This document shows, one piece after another, positions 23,587-33,268 of a DNA stretch of 64,000 nucleotides. A program made the translations under genes and the position numbers. Source of the stretch: Bradyrhizobium sp. CCH5-F6 (lineage in GTDB: Bacteria > Pseudomonadota > Alphaproteobacteria > Rhizobiales > Xanthobacteraceae); NCBI RefSeq assembly GCF_001556045.1, contig NZ_LSIC01000059.1:1-64000 (forward strand). The letters run 5' to 3'. Below the pieces are notes generated by a model. The model was given only the letters and a program-made list of their open reading frames with translations. It made no database searches and was not told the DNA's origin. Numbering within the stretch: the stretch's first letter is position 1; the number at the start of each line of letters is the position of its first letter.

Positions 23587-24422
23587 AACAGTTCTGGAAA
23601 TCGATGCTGAAAAGCCCGAGCGGCGTCATCGGGCTCGTCATCCTCCTGCTCGCGATCTCCGTCGCGGTGTTCGGACCGATGCTGTTCCCGAATTCGCCCT
23701 GGCGCATGGTGCAGCGGCCGTTCCTGCCGCCGTTCACGCTCTCGACCGTGCCGCTCGGCACCGACGCGCTCGGCCGCGACGTGTTCGCCGGAATGATCTT
23801 CGGCGCACGGGTGTCGCTGCTGGTCGGCCTCGTCTCCACGCTGGCCGCACTGATCGTCGGCGTGCCGATCGGCGCCATGGCCGGCTATTTCGGCGGCAAG
23901 GTCGACGACGCCCTGATGCGCTTCACCGAATTCTTCCAGACCATTCCGAGCTTCGCGCTCGCGATCGTGCTGGTCGCGATCCTGCAACCCTCGATCTATT
24001 CGATCGTGGCCTCGATCGCGGTGGTGAGCTGGCCGCCGGTGGCGCGCCTCGTCCGCGGCGAGGTGCTGTCGCTGCGCACGCGCGAATACGTCCAGGCCGC
24101 CGTGGTCACCGGCCAGAGCAACAGCTGGATCATCCTGCGCGAGATCCTGCCCAACGCGCTGTCGCCCGTGATCGTGCTGGCCTCGCTGATGGTGGCCACC
24201 GCGATCCTCCTGGAATCCTCGCTCTCGTTCCTCGGCCTCGGCGATCCCAACCTGATTTCCTGGGGCTACATGGTCGGCGCCGGCCGCACCGTGATCCGCC
24301 AGGCGTGGTGGATCACCGTGTTTCCCGGCGTCGCCATCCTGATCTCGGTGCTCGGCCTCAATCTGATCGGCGAAGGCCTCAACGACGCGCTCAATCCGCG
24401 CCTGTCGCGCGAGGGACGCTGA
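23583..24422 (+). CDS. ABC transporter permease, DppC type
   Basis: A 279-residue second permease. It shows the N-terminal DppC segment (MKQFWKSMLKSPSGVIGLV), the LGTDALGRDVFAGMIFGARVS motif (shortened here: GTDALGRDVFA) and the EAA-type loop EYVQAAVVTGQSNSWIILRE. It starts four bases inside the preceding gene and ends one base before the ATPase ATG at 24424. Together these genes form a compact transport operon. Confidence 0.93.
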   Translation: MKQFWKSMLKSPSGVIGLVILLLAISVAVFGPMLFPNSPWRMVQRPFLPPFTLSTVPLGTDALGRDVFAGMIFGARVSLLVGLVSTLAALIVGVPIGAMAGYFGGKVDDALMRFTEFFQTIPSFALAIVLVAILQPSIYSIVASIAVVSWPPVARLVRGEVLSLRTREYVQAAVVTGQSNSWIILREILPNALSPVIVLASLMVATAILLESSLSFLGLGDPNLISWGYMVGAGRTVIRQAWWITVFPGVAILISVLGLNLIGEGLNDALNPRLSREGR

Positions 24423-24423
24423 C

Positions 24424-26043
24424 ATGACCGCCCCCGCCACCGTCTCCATCAAGAACCTGCGGATCGCGCTGCCCAAGAGCGCCGAGCGGCCGTACGCGGT
24501 CGACGGCATCTCGCTGGACCTGCGGGCCGGCAAGATCGTCTGCGTGGTCGGCGAATCCGGTTCCGGCAAATCGATGTGCGCGCACGCGCTGATGGGCCTC
24601 CTGCCCGATACGGTCGACGTCACGGCCGGCGAGATCATGTTCGAGGGCCGCGACCTGCTCAAGCTCGACGACGACGGCTGGCGCGATCTGCGCGGCCGCC
24701 GGCTCGCGATGATCTTTCAGGAGCCGATGACGGCGCTCAATCCGTTGATGCGGATCGGCGACCAGATGGCGGAGATGTTCGAGGCGCACGGCCTGCTGAC
24801 GCCGAAGGAGCGGCGGGCGAGAGCGCTGGCATTGGCACGCGAGGTCGGCCTGCCCGACCCCGAGCGCATCGTGCGCGCTTATCCGCACCAGCTCTCCGGC
24901 GGCCAGCGCCAGCGCGCCATGATCGCGATGGCCCTCGCGCTCGAGCCGGCCGTGCTGGTCGCGGACGAGCCGACGACCGCGCTCGACGTCACAACGCAGG
25001 CGCAGATCCTGAAGCTGATCCGCAACCTCCAGCGCAACCGCAACATGGCGGTGATGTTCATCACCCATGATTTCGGCGTCGTCGCCGACATCGCCGACCA
25101 GGTCGTGGTGCTCAGGCACGGCAAGGTCGTGGAGGAAGGTCCCGCCGCGACGGTCTTCAGCGCGCCGCAGCACGACTACACCAAGGCGCTGCTCGCCGCC
25201 GTGCCGTCGATGGATCCGCCGGCGCGCGCTCCTCTCGACGATCGGGCCAGGGCCGTCGAGGTGATCGGGCTGGACAAGACTTATGTCACCTCGGGCGGCT
25301 GGTTTCGCGAGGATCGGCGCGTCGATGCGGCGCGCGCGGTCAATTTCGACATCCTCAAGGGCGAGACGCTCGGCCTCGTCGGCGAATCCGGCTCCGGCAA
25401 ATCGTCGGTGGCGCGCCTCGTGATGCGGCTGATCGAGGCCGACCGGGGCACCGTGCGGATCGGCGAGACCGATCTCACCTCACTGTCCGGGAAGGCGCTG
25501 CGCGCCGAGCGTCATCGTATCCAGATGATCTTCCAGGATCCGTTCGCCTCGCTCAATCCGCGGCGCAAGATCGGCCACATCATCGCAGACGGCCCGATCG
25601 CGGCCGGCATCGACTCGAAAGTTGCATTCGACCGCGCCCGCGATCTCCTCAAGATGGTGGGCCTCGACGCCGGCGCTCTCGAACGCTATCCGCACGAATT
25701 CTCCGGCGGCCAGCGCCAACGCATCGGCATTGCCCGCGCGCTCGCGCTCGAGCCGGAGATCATCGTCGCAGACGAAGCCGTCTCCGCGCTGGACGTCTCG
25801 GTCCAGGCGCAGGTGTTGAGGCTGCTCGAAGACCTCAAGGCGCGCCTCGGCCTCTCGATGCTGTTCATCACCCATGACTTGCGTGTCGCCGCGCAAATCT
25901 GCGACCGCATCGCGGTGATGCAACGCGGCGCCATCGTCGAGCTGAAGCCGACCGCGCAGCTGTTCGCCGCGCCCGAGCACCCCTACACGCGCGAGCTGCT
26001 CGCGGCGGTGCCGGGGCGCAAGGAGCGCGCGCCGGCGGCGTGA
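24424..26043 (+). CDS. Fused double ABC ATPase, DppD-DppF type
   Basis: A 539-residue protein with two complete nucleotide-binding domains in tandem. The first has Walker A GESGSGKS (near residue 42), signature LSGGQRQRAM and Walker B VLVADEPTTALD. The second has GESGSGKSS (near 320), FSGGQRQRIG and IIVADEAVSALD. These are normally two genes (dppD and dppF); the fusion is common in Rhizobiales peptide transporters. It powers the permease pair encoded immediately upstream. Confidence 0.93.
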   Translation: MTAPATVSIKNLRIALPKSAERPYAVDGISLDLRAGKIVCVVGESGSGKSMCAHALMGLLPDTVDVTAGEIMFEGRDLLKLDDDGWRDLRGRRLAMIFQEPMTALNPLMRIGDQMAEMFEAHGLLTPKERRARALALAREVGLPDPERIVRAYPHQLSGGQRQRAMIAMALALEPAVLVADEPTTALDVTTQAQILKLIRNLQRNRNMAVMFITHDFGVVADIADQVVVLRHGKVVEEGPAATVFSAPQHDYTKALLAAVPSMDPPARAPLDDRARAVEVIGLDKTYVTSGGWFREDRRVDAARAVNFDILKGETLGLVGESGSGKSSVARLVMRLIEADRGTVRIGETDLTSLSGKALRAERHRIQMIFQDPFASLNPRRKIGHIIADGPIAAGIDSKVAFDRARDLLKMVGLDAGALERYPHEFSGGQRQRIGIARALALEPEIIVADEAVSALDVSVQAQVLRLLEDLKARLGLSMLFITHDLRVAAQICDRIAVMQRGAIVELKPTAQLFAAPEHPYTRELLAAVPGRKERAPAA

Positions 26044-26199
26044 GAGGCATTTAGGGCCGGTATTCCGGTCCGGAACGGTCACGGGCTTTTTATTCCTCGT
26101 GACCGACGACGCAGCAGCAAAACCGAAGCCGTGATCCCACATCCAAATGGAATGATTTCCATCATCCGATGATGGATCTGCCGATTGATTGGAGCCGAT

Positions 26200-26373
26200 A
26201 TGGGCAAGGTTATTCAGTTCGTCTCGAAATCCGAACGCGAGCGCGTTCGCCTCATCCAGGAGGCGCGGGCGATCTACGACAGCATTTTTCCGCCGACTGA
26301 TCCGACCGGCGAGCAGCAGGACCAGGCGGCCACCGGACGCGCGGCTGGTGGCGACGTTGGAAGCCTGGCGTGA
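26200..26373 (+). CDS. Small hypothetical protein, 57 aa
   Basis: The ATG at 26200 follows a TTGGAG element. The protein starts MGKVIQFVSKSERERVRLIQ and continues EARAIYDSIFPPTDPTGEQ, an amphipathic charged helix followed by a disordered tail. I recall near-identical small proteins in Bradyrhizobium genomes, so it is likely real although its function is unknown. It has no signal peptide or membrane segment. Confidence 0.65.
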   Translation: MGKVIQFVSKSERERVRLIQEARAIYDSIFPPTDPTGEQQDQAATGRAAGGDVGSLA

Positions 26374-26684
26374 TCAAGATCATTGCCGAGCTCTGCAGCC
26401 TCTCCACTTCCGGGAAATGGTCGCGAGCAGATCGTCACCACGTCGGACTTCGCTGACGTGTCGATGCAGTCGTGCCTGATGGGCGCGCCCCAGCGCGCCG
26501 AATGGACGAACCAGCATCCGGCCGAGCGCTTGGCGGGATGGCGTTGCGTGATCGGGCAACAGGCCGGCAGGGGCTACTGAGGCCAAGGGCGCCTGATCGG
26601 GCGGCGTGATCCGGTTGAACACCGTGACGAGCATGCATTGCCAAGTTAGGATGACCTCCAGCTGCCTGGCACAGGGGGAGCCGG
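26374..26684. other. Intergenic region without a supported gene
   Basis: This 311-base stretch has overlapping frames on both strands (for example an 84-codon minus frame), but they are arginine- and proline-rich in a pattern expected from GC-rich noncoding sequence. I see no clear promoter, hairpin or repeat apart from the upstream signals of the AEC transporter gene. Confidence 0.5.
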
Positions 26685-27620
26685 ATGGAGGTCGCCAGCC
26701 TCGTTCTTCCCGTCTTCGCGATCATCGTCACCGGCTGGCTCGCGGGCGAGCTCGGCTATCTCTCCCGCGCGCTTGCCGATAGCCTGGTTCACTTTGCCTA
26801 CAATGTCGCGATGCCGGCGCTGCTGGTCGTCACGATCGCGCAGGAGCCGGCGCGCAACCTGCTGGAATGGCGCTTCCTGCTCGCATTCGGCGGCGGCTCG
26901 CTGATCTGCTTCGCGATGGTCTTCGTGGCCGTCCGCGCGGGTGGCAAGCACGATCTCGCCAGCAGCACGATCCATGGGATGGCGGCGGCGATGACCAACA
27001 CCGGGTTCGTCGCGCTGCCGATCCTGCATGCGATCTACGGCCAGCCCGCCGTTCTGCCTGCAGCCGTGGCGACGGTGTTCGTGGCCGCCGTGATGTTTCC
27101 GATCACGGTCATCCTGCTGGAAAAGAACGCGCGAGAGCCTGCGCATTCGGCGGGGCTGGCGAAGCAAATCCTGCTCAATCCGATGGTGCTGTCGACCCTC
27201 ATTGGGCTCGTGTGGGCGATGACGGGCCTGCCGATCCCGGCGCCGGTCGCGGCCTATCTGAACATCATCGCCGCCGCGCTCACGCCCTGCGCGCTGTTTG
27301 CCATCGGGCTGGGGTTGTCCGTCGAGGGCCTGCGATCAAACATGAAGGCGTCGTTTGCGCTGGCGGCAGTGAAACTGGTGGTCATGCCGCTGATCGTCTA
27401 CGGGCTCTGTGTGGCCTTGGCCCTCGACCCTCTCTCCACGGTCGCGGCGGTGGTCTGCGCGGCCGTGCCGACGGCGAAGACCGTGTATGTCCTCGCGCAC
27501 GAGCACAAGGTCGAGGAGAAGCTGGTTGCCGCCACGGTCTCGATCACGACGATGCTGTCGGTCGCGACGTTGCTGGTGGCGCTCTACGTCCTTTCCGGCC
27601 TTGCGAAGGCCACGCGCTGA
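26685..27620 (+). CDS. AEC-family (auxin efflux carrier) permease
   Basis: A 311-residue membrane protein with about ten hydrophobic segments arranged as two halves, the AEC/BASS-like fold. Recognisable parts are ADSLVHFAYNVAMPALLV, MAAAMTNTGFVALPILHAIYG and LNPMVLSTLIGLVWAMTGL, and VPTAKTVYVLAHEH near the C-terminus. Bacterial members move small carboxylates or amino acids such as malonate or malate. The substrate is unknown here. No enzyme gene lies beside it to suggest one. Confidence 0.88.
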   Translation: MEVASLVLPVFAIIVTGWLAGELGYLSRALADSLVHFAYNVAMPALLVVTIAQEPARNLLEWRFLLAFGGGSLICFAMVFVAVRAGGKHDLASSTIHGMAAAMTNTGFVALPILHAIYGQPAVLPAAVATVFVAAVMFPITVILLEKNAREPAHSAGLAKQILLNPMVLSTLIGLVWAMTGLPIPAPVAAYLNIIAAALTPCALFAIGLGLSVEGLRSNMKASFALAAVKLVVMPLIVYGLCVALALDPLSTVAAVVCAAVPTAKTVYVLAHEHKVEEKLVAATVSITTMLSVATLLVALYVLSGLAKATR

Positions 27621-27753
27621 CTTGCACCGGCGTCCGCTCCATTCATAATTTCGTGCGCGCGCGAATGTGACGGACCGCGTGCCCGCCGTCTTCGGATGGC
27701 CCCGAATCAGCGCTAGTGCTTTGTCGTCAGTGACTTCCCTGGACGCGAGCAGC

Positions 27754-28074
27754 ATGACCGGCGCCGAACTGAAGCAGCTTCGCAACGACCTCTCCGACGC
27801 CCTCGAGCGCAAGCTCACGGCGGCCGACATGGCGAAGCTGTGCGGATTGCCGGAGAAGGGTGGCGCCGACACCATCCGGCGCTGGGAGGTCAGCGGTCCG
27901 ACGCCGGAGGCGACCAAGATCCTGCGCGTGCTCGCGATGGCGAGCGAGCGCTATCCGATCCTGGAGAAGTTCGACATCTTCGATCGTCACGACGTGCGCG
28001 AGGAAGACCGGCCGGCAAAGCGCGCGACCTTTCGCGCGCAGATGCGCGATGAAGCGCGGCGGCGTCTTGGTTAA
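27754..28074 (+). CDS. Small helix-turn-helix-like protein, 106 aa
   Basis: Starting at the ATG at 27754 (MTGAELKQLRNDLSDALER), the protein contains AADMAKLCGLPEKGGADTIRRWEVSG, which resembles a Cro/C1 or MerR-like helix-turn-helix contacting DNA through TIRRW; no more than that is recognised. The C-terminal half is charged and helical (DRPAKRATFRAQMRDEARRR). An upstream in-frame start at 27667 would add 29 unconvincing residues. A small DNA-binding regulator is plausible. Confidence 0.6.
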   Translation: MTGAELKQLRNDLSDALERKLTAADMAKLCGLPEKGGADTIRRWEVSGPTPEATKILRVLAMASERYPILEKFDIFDRHDVREEDRPAKRATFRAQMRDEARRRLG

Positions 28075-28132
28075 CAGGAGGCGCGCAGGAGTTACCTGAG
28101 ACGCGCGAAGTTAAGCCTTCCTTCACCATTTC

Positions 28133-28147
28133 TTAAGCCGTCATTAA
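28133..28147. promoter_or_regulatory. CtrA-like full site TTAA-N7-TTAA
   Basis: TTAAGCCGTCATTAA fits the TTAA-N7-TTAA core of alphaproteobacterial CtrA sites; the base after it is G rather than the preferred C. Further TTAA elements occur at 28071 and 28111 in the same AT-rich gap. The site is 150 bases upstream of the outer-membrane protein gene at 28300, so cell-cycle control of that gene is inferred. Confidence 0.5.
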
Positions 28148-28299
28148 GCACGAAAATCATTTACGTCCCAACAAGTTAGGTTCGCTGTCGTTGTGCCATG
28201 CATGTGACAGCATTTTCATCAAAAGCGAGCTATCTGCAAAACCAACGACGGCGCGGAAAGCGCGCCTGCCGGGGACCTTGCGTGTTGGAGTTCAAGACG

Positions 28300-29025
28300 A
28301 TGAAGAAGATTCTGTTTGCAACCGTGGCGCTGCTCGTGGTGGGCGCGGCTGCGCCGGCCGTCGGCGCCGATCTCGGCAACCGCAACTACTACAAGACGCC
28401 GGCGCCGGCCTACGCCGCGCCGATCTACAATTGGACGGGCTTCTATCTCGGCGCCCATGTGGGCGGTGCGTTCTCCAGCGACAACAATTTCAACGGCCTC
28501 TCCACCGGCAACAACGGCAACGGCCGCTTCCTCGGCGGCGTGCAGGTCGGTGCCGACTGGCAGTTCACCCCGAACTTCGTGGTCGGCGTCGAAGGCCAGT
28601 ACTCCTGGCTCTCGGGCAGCGTCGGCGCGGTTTTCCCGGGCGGCGTCGCCTATACCAACGACCAGCGCGGCCTCGGCTCGATCACCGGCCGTGTCGGCTA
28701 CACCTGGGGCCCGGGCCTGGTCTACGTGAAGGGCGGCTACGCCTATTCGGACAACAACGAGAAGGTAACCGTGGGCGGCGTTCCGACCGCCTTCGTCATC
28801 ACTGGCGATCACCGCAACGGCTACACGGTCGGAGCCGGCCTGGAATACATGTTCGCCCCGAACTGGTCGGCGAAGGCCGAGTACCAATACTACAATTTCG
28901 GCGACGCGAGCTTCACCGGCGGTCCGCTGGCGGGTACCGGCAGCTTCACCACCGACGACCATACCTTCAAGGCGGGCGTCAACTACCGCTTCAACTGGGC
29001 AAGCCCGGCCGTCGCGCGCTACTGA
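28300..29025 (+). CDS. Outer-membrane beta-barrel protein, Omp25/Omp31 type
   Basis: A 241-residue protein with signal peptide MKKILFATVALLVVGAAAPA and the family entry motif YNWTGFYLGAHVGGAF. Alternating beta strands such as GFLGGVQVGADWQF-like GGVQVGADWQFTP, VGVEGQYSWLSG, ITGRVGYTWGPGLVYVKGG and the terminal HTFKAGVNYRFNW predict an eight-stranded barrel ending near an aromatic C-terminus. Such proteins are abundant structural outer-membrane proteins of Rhizobiales. GGAG lies upstream of the ATG at 28300; a longer frame from 28198 is unlikely. A CtrA-like site precedes it and a terminator follows. Confidence 0.88.
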   Translation: MKKILFATVALLVVGAAAPAVGADLGNRNYYKTPAPAYAAPIYNWTGFYLGAHVGGAFSSDNNFNGLSTGNNGNGRFLGGVQVGADWQFTPNFVVGVEGQYSWLSGSVGAVFPGGVAYTNDQRGLGSITGRVGYTWGPGLVYVKGGYAYSDNNEKVTVGGVPTAFVITGDHRNGYTVGAGLEYMFAPNWSAKAEYQYYNFGDASFTGGPLAGTGSFTTDDHTFKAGVNYRFNWASPAVARY

Positions 29026-29051
29026 TCGGTTATCAAGTCCTTATCGCGATG

Positions 29052-29083
29052 AAGGGCCGGCCTCGTTGCCGGCCCTTTCTTTT
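29052..29083 (+). terminator. Rho-independent terminator of the outer-membrane protein gene
   Basis: AAGGGCCGGC and GCCGGCCCTT form a 10-bp GC-rich stem around a short loop, followed by TCTTTT. It lies 27 bases after the stop codon of the beta-barrel gene. Confidence 0.8.
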
Positions 29084-29184
29084 CGCTCTGCGGAACGCGC
29101 GCAATCAATTGGTGATTGCAATTATTTTAACCGGTGCTGCCGATACTGCCGTCGCAAGCAAGAAAGAACATTGGGGGAATTTCG

Positions 29185-31329
29185 ATGGCGATCCGTCTGG
29201 GCTTTGGCCGCTTCCGTCCTCGTTTCAGAATGCCGAAATGGGGCGTGCGCGGCAGCCTGTTCGCGGCCTTCGCGGTGATCGCGGGCATGGGTCTCGTGAT
29301 CGCGGCAGGCGCCGGCCTGGCGCTGCAGACTCTCGGCGGACGCATCACTGAACTGAGCGGGCGGGACATTCCGCGCCTTTCCGCCAGCCTGCAATTGTCG
29401 GCACTGAGCGCGAGCCTCGCGGCGCAGGGGCCAGCCCTGCTTGCCGCGCAAAGCGAAGAAGCGCTGACTGAGCGCACCAAGAAGCTCAGGGAATTGCAGG
29501 AGCAGACGCAGCAGAAACTCACCGAGATCATCGAGCTCGGCGGCGACAAGAGCGTCGTCTCCGGGCTCAGCGACACGATGAAGAGCATCAACGAGGCGGC
29601 TCAGAGCCTGGCGAAGGCGGCCCGCGAACGACTCGATATCGCAGCCCTTCACGACAAGCAGTACGATGCGCTTCGCAACGCCCAGGGCGCGTTCGTCGGC
29701 GCGGCGAGCCCGGCGATGCTGGACGCGCAGACGCGCGTCAACGCCATTCTCGGTTCGGCCGACCTGTCCGCCGCAGATGCAACCGAAGCCGCGCAGACCG
29801 TCGGTCAGCTCGGCAATGTCGTCGCCAGCGGCAATCTCGCCGCCGCGAACATGAGCGCGGCGCTGTCGGCGAACACGAGCGACAAGCTCGACGACATCCA
29901 GAAGGATTTCAAGACGGCACAGGGACGCCTGCGGTCCAACCTCGATCTGTTGCCGGACAACCAGGGCAACAAGATGCTGCGCGAGACGGCGGAGAAGCTG
30001 CTCGCGCTCGGCACCGGCAAGACCGGCGTGTTCAATCTGCGCGAAAAGGAGCTCGACTCCATCGACTATGGCCAGACCATCCTCGACGAGACCCGCAAGC
30101 TCAATGTCGGCCTCGGCATCAGCGTGCAGCAGCTCGTCGACGGTGTGCAGAAGGAGACCAACGCCTCGACCTACCAGGCGCGGCAGGAGATTTCGCTGGC
30201 GACGTCGGTCATGCTGGCGCTGGGCGCGTTGATGCTGGTCGGTTCGGCGCTGTTCGTCTGGCTCTATGTCGGCCGCAACATCCTGCGTCGGATCGGCGCC
30301 CTGCATCAGTCGATGCAACTGCTCGCGAACGGCGACCTCGAAACCGAGATCTACCGCTCGAAGAACCACAACGACGAAATCTCGGTGATGGCGAACACGC
30401 TGCAGGTGTTCCGGGAGAGCATGATCGAGACCCGCGCCCTGACGAGCGAGCAGGACAAGGACCGTATCGCCAAGGCCGAGCGTGCCGCGCGCATGGAAGC
30501 GAAGATCGCCGAATTCGAAAGCACGGTGCGATCCGCGCTCGACAATCTCGCGCAGTCGGCCAACTCGATGCAATCGACCGCGCAGAGCATGTCGAACACC
30601 GCCGACCAGTCCAACGCGCTGGTGAACGCGGTGGCTTCCGCGGCGGAAGAAACCTCGGTCAACGTGCAGACCGTGTCGGCCGGGACCGAGCAGCTCTCCT
30701 CCTCGATCCAGGAGATCAGCCGCCAGGTCGTGACCTCGGCCGAGATCGCCAAGAAGGCGGTCGACGAGGCCGGCGCCACCGACGCCACGGTGCAGAGCCT
30801 CGCCGACGGCGCGAGCCGCATCAGCGTCGTCGTCGACCTGATCCAGACCATCGCTTCGCAGACCAACCTGCTCGCGCTCAACGCCACCATCGAGGCGGCG
30901 CGCGCAGGCGAGGCCGGCCGTGGCTTCGCGGTGGTTGCCTCCGAAGTGAAGAGCCTGGCGAGCCAGACCGCCAAGGCGACAGACGAGATCCGCACCCAGA
31001 TCGCCAGCATGCAAGAGGTCACGACCTCCGCGGTCGGCGCCATCCAGGGCATCGGCCGGATCATCGGCGAGATCAACGACGTCACCACGACGATCGCGGC
31101 CGCGGTCGAGGAACAGGGCGCCGCCACGCGCGAAATCGCCCGCAACATCCAGCATGCCGCCGGCGGCACCAGCGAAGTCTCGAGCAACATCGTCGGCGTC
31201 TCCACCGCGTCAGCAGAAGCTGGCGCCGCGGCCGGCGAAGTGCTGAGCGCCTCGGATGCGCTCCGGCGCGAGGCCGACATGCTGCGCGGGGAAATCGACG
31301 CGTTCCTCAACGACATGCGGGCGGCTTGA
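29185..31329 (+). CDS. Methyl-accepting chemotaxis protein
   Basis: A 714-residue chemoreceptor. TM1 is near residues 22-45 ([20 protein letters not shown]) and TM2 near 345-365. A long helical periplasmic sensor region lies between. A HAMP domain follows (about 366-420), then the signalling domain with the hairpin tip [20 protein letters not shown]. The C-terminus has no NWETF pentapeptide for CheR/CheB docking. A GGGGGAA element precedes the ATG at 29185, whereas the frame upstream of it is not protein-like. The ligand is unknown. No che genes are in the window. Confidence 0.93.
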   Translation: MAIRLGFGRFRPRFRMPKWGVRGSLFAAFAVIAGMGLVIAAGAGLALQTLGGRITELSGRDIPRLSASLQLSALSASLAAQGPALLAAQSEEALTERTKKLRELQEQTQQKLTEIIELGGDKSVVSGLSDTMKSINEAAQSLAKAARERLDIAALHDKQYDALRNAQGAFVGAASPAMLDAQTRVNAILGSADLSAADATEAAQTVGQLGNVVASGNLAAANMSAALSANTSDKLDDIQKDFKTAQGRLRSNLDLLPDNQGNKMLRETAEKLLALGTGKTGVFNLREKELDSIDYGQTILDETRKLNVGLGISVQQLVDGVQKETNASTYQARQEISLATSVMLALGALMLVGSALFVWLYVGRNILRRIGALHQSMQLLANGDLETEIYRSKNHNDEISVMANTLQVFRESMIETRALTSEQDKDRIAKAERAARMEAKIAEFESTVRSALDNLAQSANSMQSTAQSMSNTADQSNALVNAVASAAEETSVNVQTVSAGTEQLSSSIQEISRQVVTSAEIAKKAVDEAGATDATVQSLADGASRISVVVDLIQTIASQTNLLALNATIEAARAGEAGRGFAVVASEVKSLASQTAKATDEIRTQIASMQEVTTSAVGAIQGIGRIIGEINDVTTTIAAAVEEQGAATREIARNIQHAAGGTSEVSSNIVGVSTASAEAGAAAGEVLSASDALRREADMLRGEIDAFLNDMRAA

Positions 31330-31331
31330 TC

Positions 31332-31422
31332 GTCATTCCGGGGCGCCTCGCAGAGGCGAACCCGGGATCACGCACCACAATCTCGGGATTTCCGGGCTCG
31401 TTCACGCGCGTCCCGGAATGAC
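31332..31422. repeat. Palindromic dispersed repeat
   Basis: GTCATTCCGGGGCGC at the left end and GCGCGTCCCGGAATGAC at the right end form an imperfect inverted repeat of about 15 bp around internal sequence with further CGGGAT motifs. It sits between the chemoreceptor and the MBL-fold gene. I recall elements of this type as scattered throughout Bradyrhizobium genomes. Confidence 0.65.
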
Positions 31423-31545
31423 CGCGCTTTTTTGCGACCTTCAACCGGGAGGCGGAAAACCGCACCGGTATGACGGCCATGCGGTTGCCGCCAGGCATCT
31501 TTTTTCGGCTGGCGCCCCGCTCGCACTGGGTTTAAGCCCATAAAC

Positions 31546-32607
31546 ATGAGCTCGAAAACCGACACCGCACAGTCCTCGGCCGAGGCCCTTCGCTATCCCT
31601 GGGAACAGCACCCCGGCCCGGAAGAGATCGTGGAGATCAGGCCCGGCGTGTTGTGGGCGCGGCTGAAGCTGCCGTTCCGCCTCAACCACGTCAACATCTA
31701 CCTGCTCGCCGACGGCGACGGCTATGCCATGGTCGACACGGGCTTCGGCAACGAGGAGACGATCGAGGCCTGGACAAAGCTGTTCGACGGACCGCTGAAG
31801 GGCGTCAACATCACGCGCCTGATCGTCACCCACTCGCATCCCGATCACGTCGGCCTCGCCGGGTGGATCGTCGAGCGCTTCAACTGTCCGCTGGTGATGT
31901 CGCAGGTCGAATATCTGCAATCGGTCTATCACCAGAACCGCGGCACCGAGGAACGGCGCGAGGCGCAGCGGCTGTTCTTCCGCCGCCACGGCATGGACGA
32001 GACGCTGACCGAGAAGCTGCTCGGGCGCGGCCAGGATTATCTCAAGCGCGTCTCGGTGCTGCCGCCGTCCTACCGCCGCATCTCGCACGGCGACGAGGTC
32101 GTGATCGGCACGCGCCGCTTCAAGGTGATCACCGGCGGCGGCCACGCGCTCGACCAGGTCATGCTGTATTGCGCCGACGACAAGTTGTTCCTCTCCGCCG
32201 ACCAGGTTCTGAGCAAGATCTCGCCCAATGTCAGCGTCTGGGCCGTCGAGCCCGACCAGAACTCGCTCGGCGAATACCTGGCTTCGCTCGCAAGCCTCAC
32301 CACCACCCTGCCCTATGATCTGCTGGTGCTGCCCGGCCATGGCGTGCCGTTCTATGGATTGAAGACCCGCATCAAGCAGCTCGCCGACCATCACGAGGAG
32401 CGCTGCCGCCTGATCGCGGAAGCCTGCCGCGAGATGCCGCAGACCTCGCGCGCATTGGTGCCCGTCGTGTTCAACAAGCACGTGCTGGACGAGCACCAGA
32501 TGGGCTTTGCCGCTGGCGAACTCGTCGCCCACGTTAACTACATGATCGTCGAGGGCCGGCTGACGGCGGAGACCAGGGACGGCGTGCTGCAGTTTCGGAC
32601 GACGTGA
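31546..32607 (+). CDS. MBL-fold metallo-hydrolase
   Basis: A 353-residue metallo-beta-lactamase-fold protein with the metal motif THSHPDHVG near residue 98, a conserved LPGHG near 263 and a YAMVDTGFG strand. A C-terminal helical extension beyond the core (about residues 275-353) resembles the winged-helix-like domain of LACTB2-type or glyoxalase II-like hydrolases. It is cytoplasmic, with no signal peptide. The reaction is unassigned; a thioesterase-like or nuclease-like hydrolase are both possible. It is convergent with the aroQ-like gene. Confidence 0.87.
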   Translation: MSSKTDTAQSSAEALRYPWEQHPGPEEIVEIRPGVLWARLKLPFRLNHVNIYLLADGDGYAMVDTGFGNEETIEAWTKLFDGPLKGVNITRLIVTHSHPDHVGLAGWIVERFNCPLVMSQVEYLQSVYHQNRGTEERREAQRLFFRRHGMDETLTEKLLGRGQDYLKRVSVLPPSYRRISHGDEVVIGTRRFKVITGGGHALDQVMLYCADDKLFLSADQVLSKISPNVSVWAVEPDQNSLGEYLASLASLTTTLPYDLLVLPGHGVPFYGLKTRIKQLADHHEERCRLIAEACREMPQTSRALVPVVFNKHVLDEHQMGFAAGELVAHVNYMIVEGRLTAETRDGVLQFRTT

Positions 32608-32650
32608 GCTTGTCTTCGCCTCTCCCGCTCGGCGGAGAGGCAGTTGATCC

Positions 32651-33082
32651 TCACTTCATGTTCGCGATCGCATGCAGCGCCGCGATGTAGCCGAACGGGC
32701 CCAGGCCGCAGATTACGCCCATCGCCACGAACGAGATCTTGGAGTGGCGATGATATTCGTCGCGGGCGTGGATGTTGGAGATATGCACCTCCAGCACCGG
32801 GCCCTCGAACGTCTTGATCGCGTCCATGATCGACACCGAGGTGAAGGAGAGGCCGGCCGGGTTGATGACGATGGCATCGGCGTCCTGCCGCGCCGACTGG
32901 ATCAGATCGACGAGCACGCCTTCATGGTTGGACTGGTGGAAGGCGAGCTTGAGGCCGAGCCCGGCGGCGGCGTCCTCGCAGCTCGCGTTGATCTCCGCGA
33001 GCGTCGTCGTGCCGTAGATGTGCGGCTCGCGGATGCCGAGCATGTTGAGGTTGGGACCGTTGAGGATCATCACGCGCTTCAT
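32651..33082 (-). CDS. aroQ: AroQ-like (type II dehydroquinase fold) protein with altered active site
   Basis: A 143-residue protein of the type II 3-dehydroquinate dehydratase family, a dodecameric flavodoxin-like enzyme of the shikimate or quinate pathway. NGPNLNMLGIREPHIYG holds the expected Arg18 and Tyr23, and EVHISNIHARDEY the downstream binding loop. The loop usually reading GGLTHTS or GAYTHTS is NPAGLSFTS here, so the catalytic His (His81 in M. tuberculosis numbering, recalled) is Phe80. The Arg at the usual position 112 also appears to be His. Dehydratase activity is therefore doubtful. AAGGACC lies before the ATG at 33082. Confidence 0.85.
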   Translation of the reverse strand: MKRVMILNGPNLNMLGIREPHIYGTTTLAEINASCEDAAAGLGLKLAFHQSNHEGVLVDLIQSARQDADAIVINPAGLSFTSVSIMDAIKTFEGPVLEVHISNIHARDEYHRHSKISFVAMGVICGLGPFGYIAALHAIANMK

Positions 33083-33268
33083 GGAAGGGTCCTTTCGAAG
33101 ACCTGGTTGAGCATGCTCTCCGGGCAAATGGCGCATGCGCTGCGAATCGGATTGATCGGGCCAGCAGCAGCGTCAAGGAAGCGCCTGCCGGGCCGCCAAG
33201 GAAGACCGAGGCTGGCCAGAATCCGCACCCCGCGCATGCTGCAAAGCAGCATCATATGTTGCGCAAAC

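Noticed and set aside
29122..31155. 677-codon minus-strand frame opposite the chemoreceptor
   Set aside because: The plus strand encodes a full MCP with HAMP and signalling domains; the antisense product is Asp/Arg/His/Gly noise.
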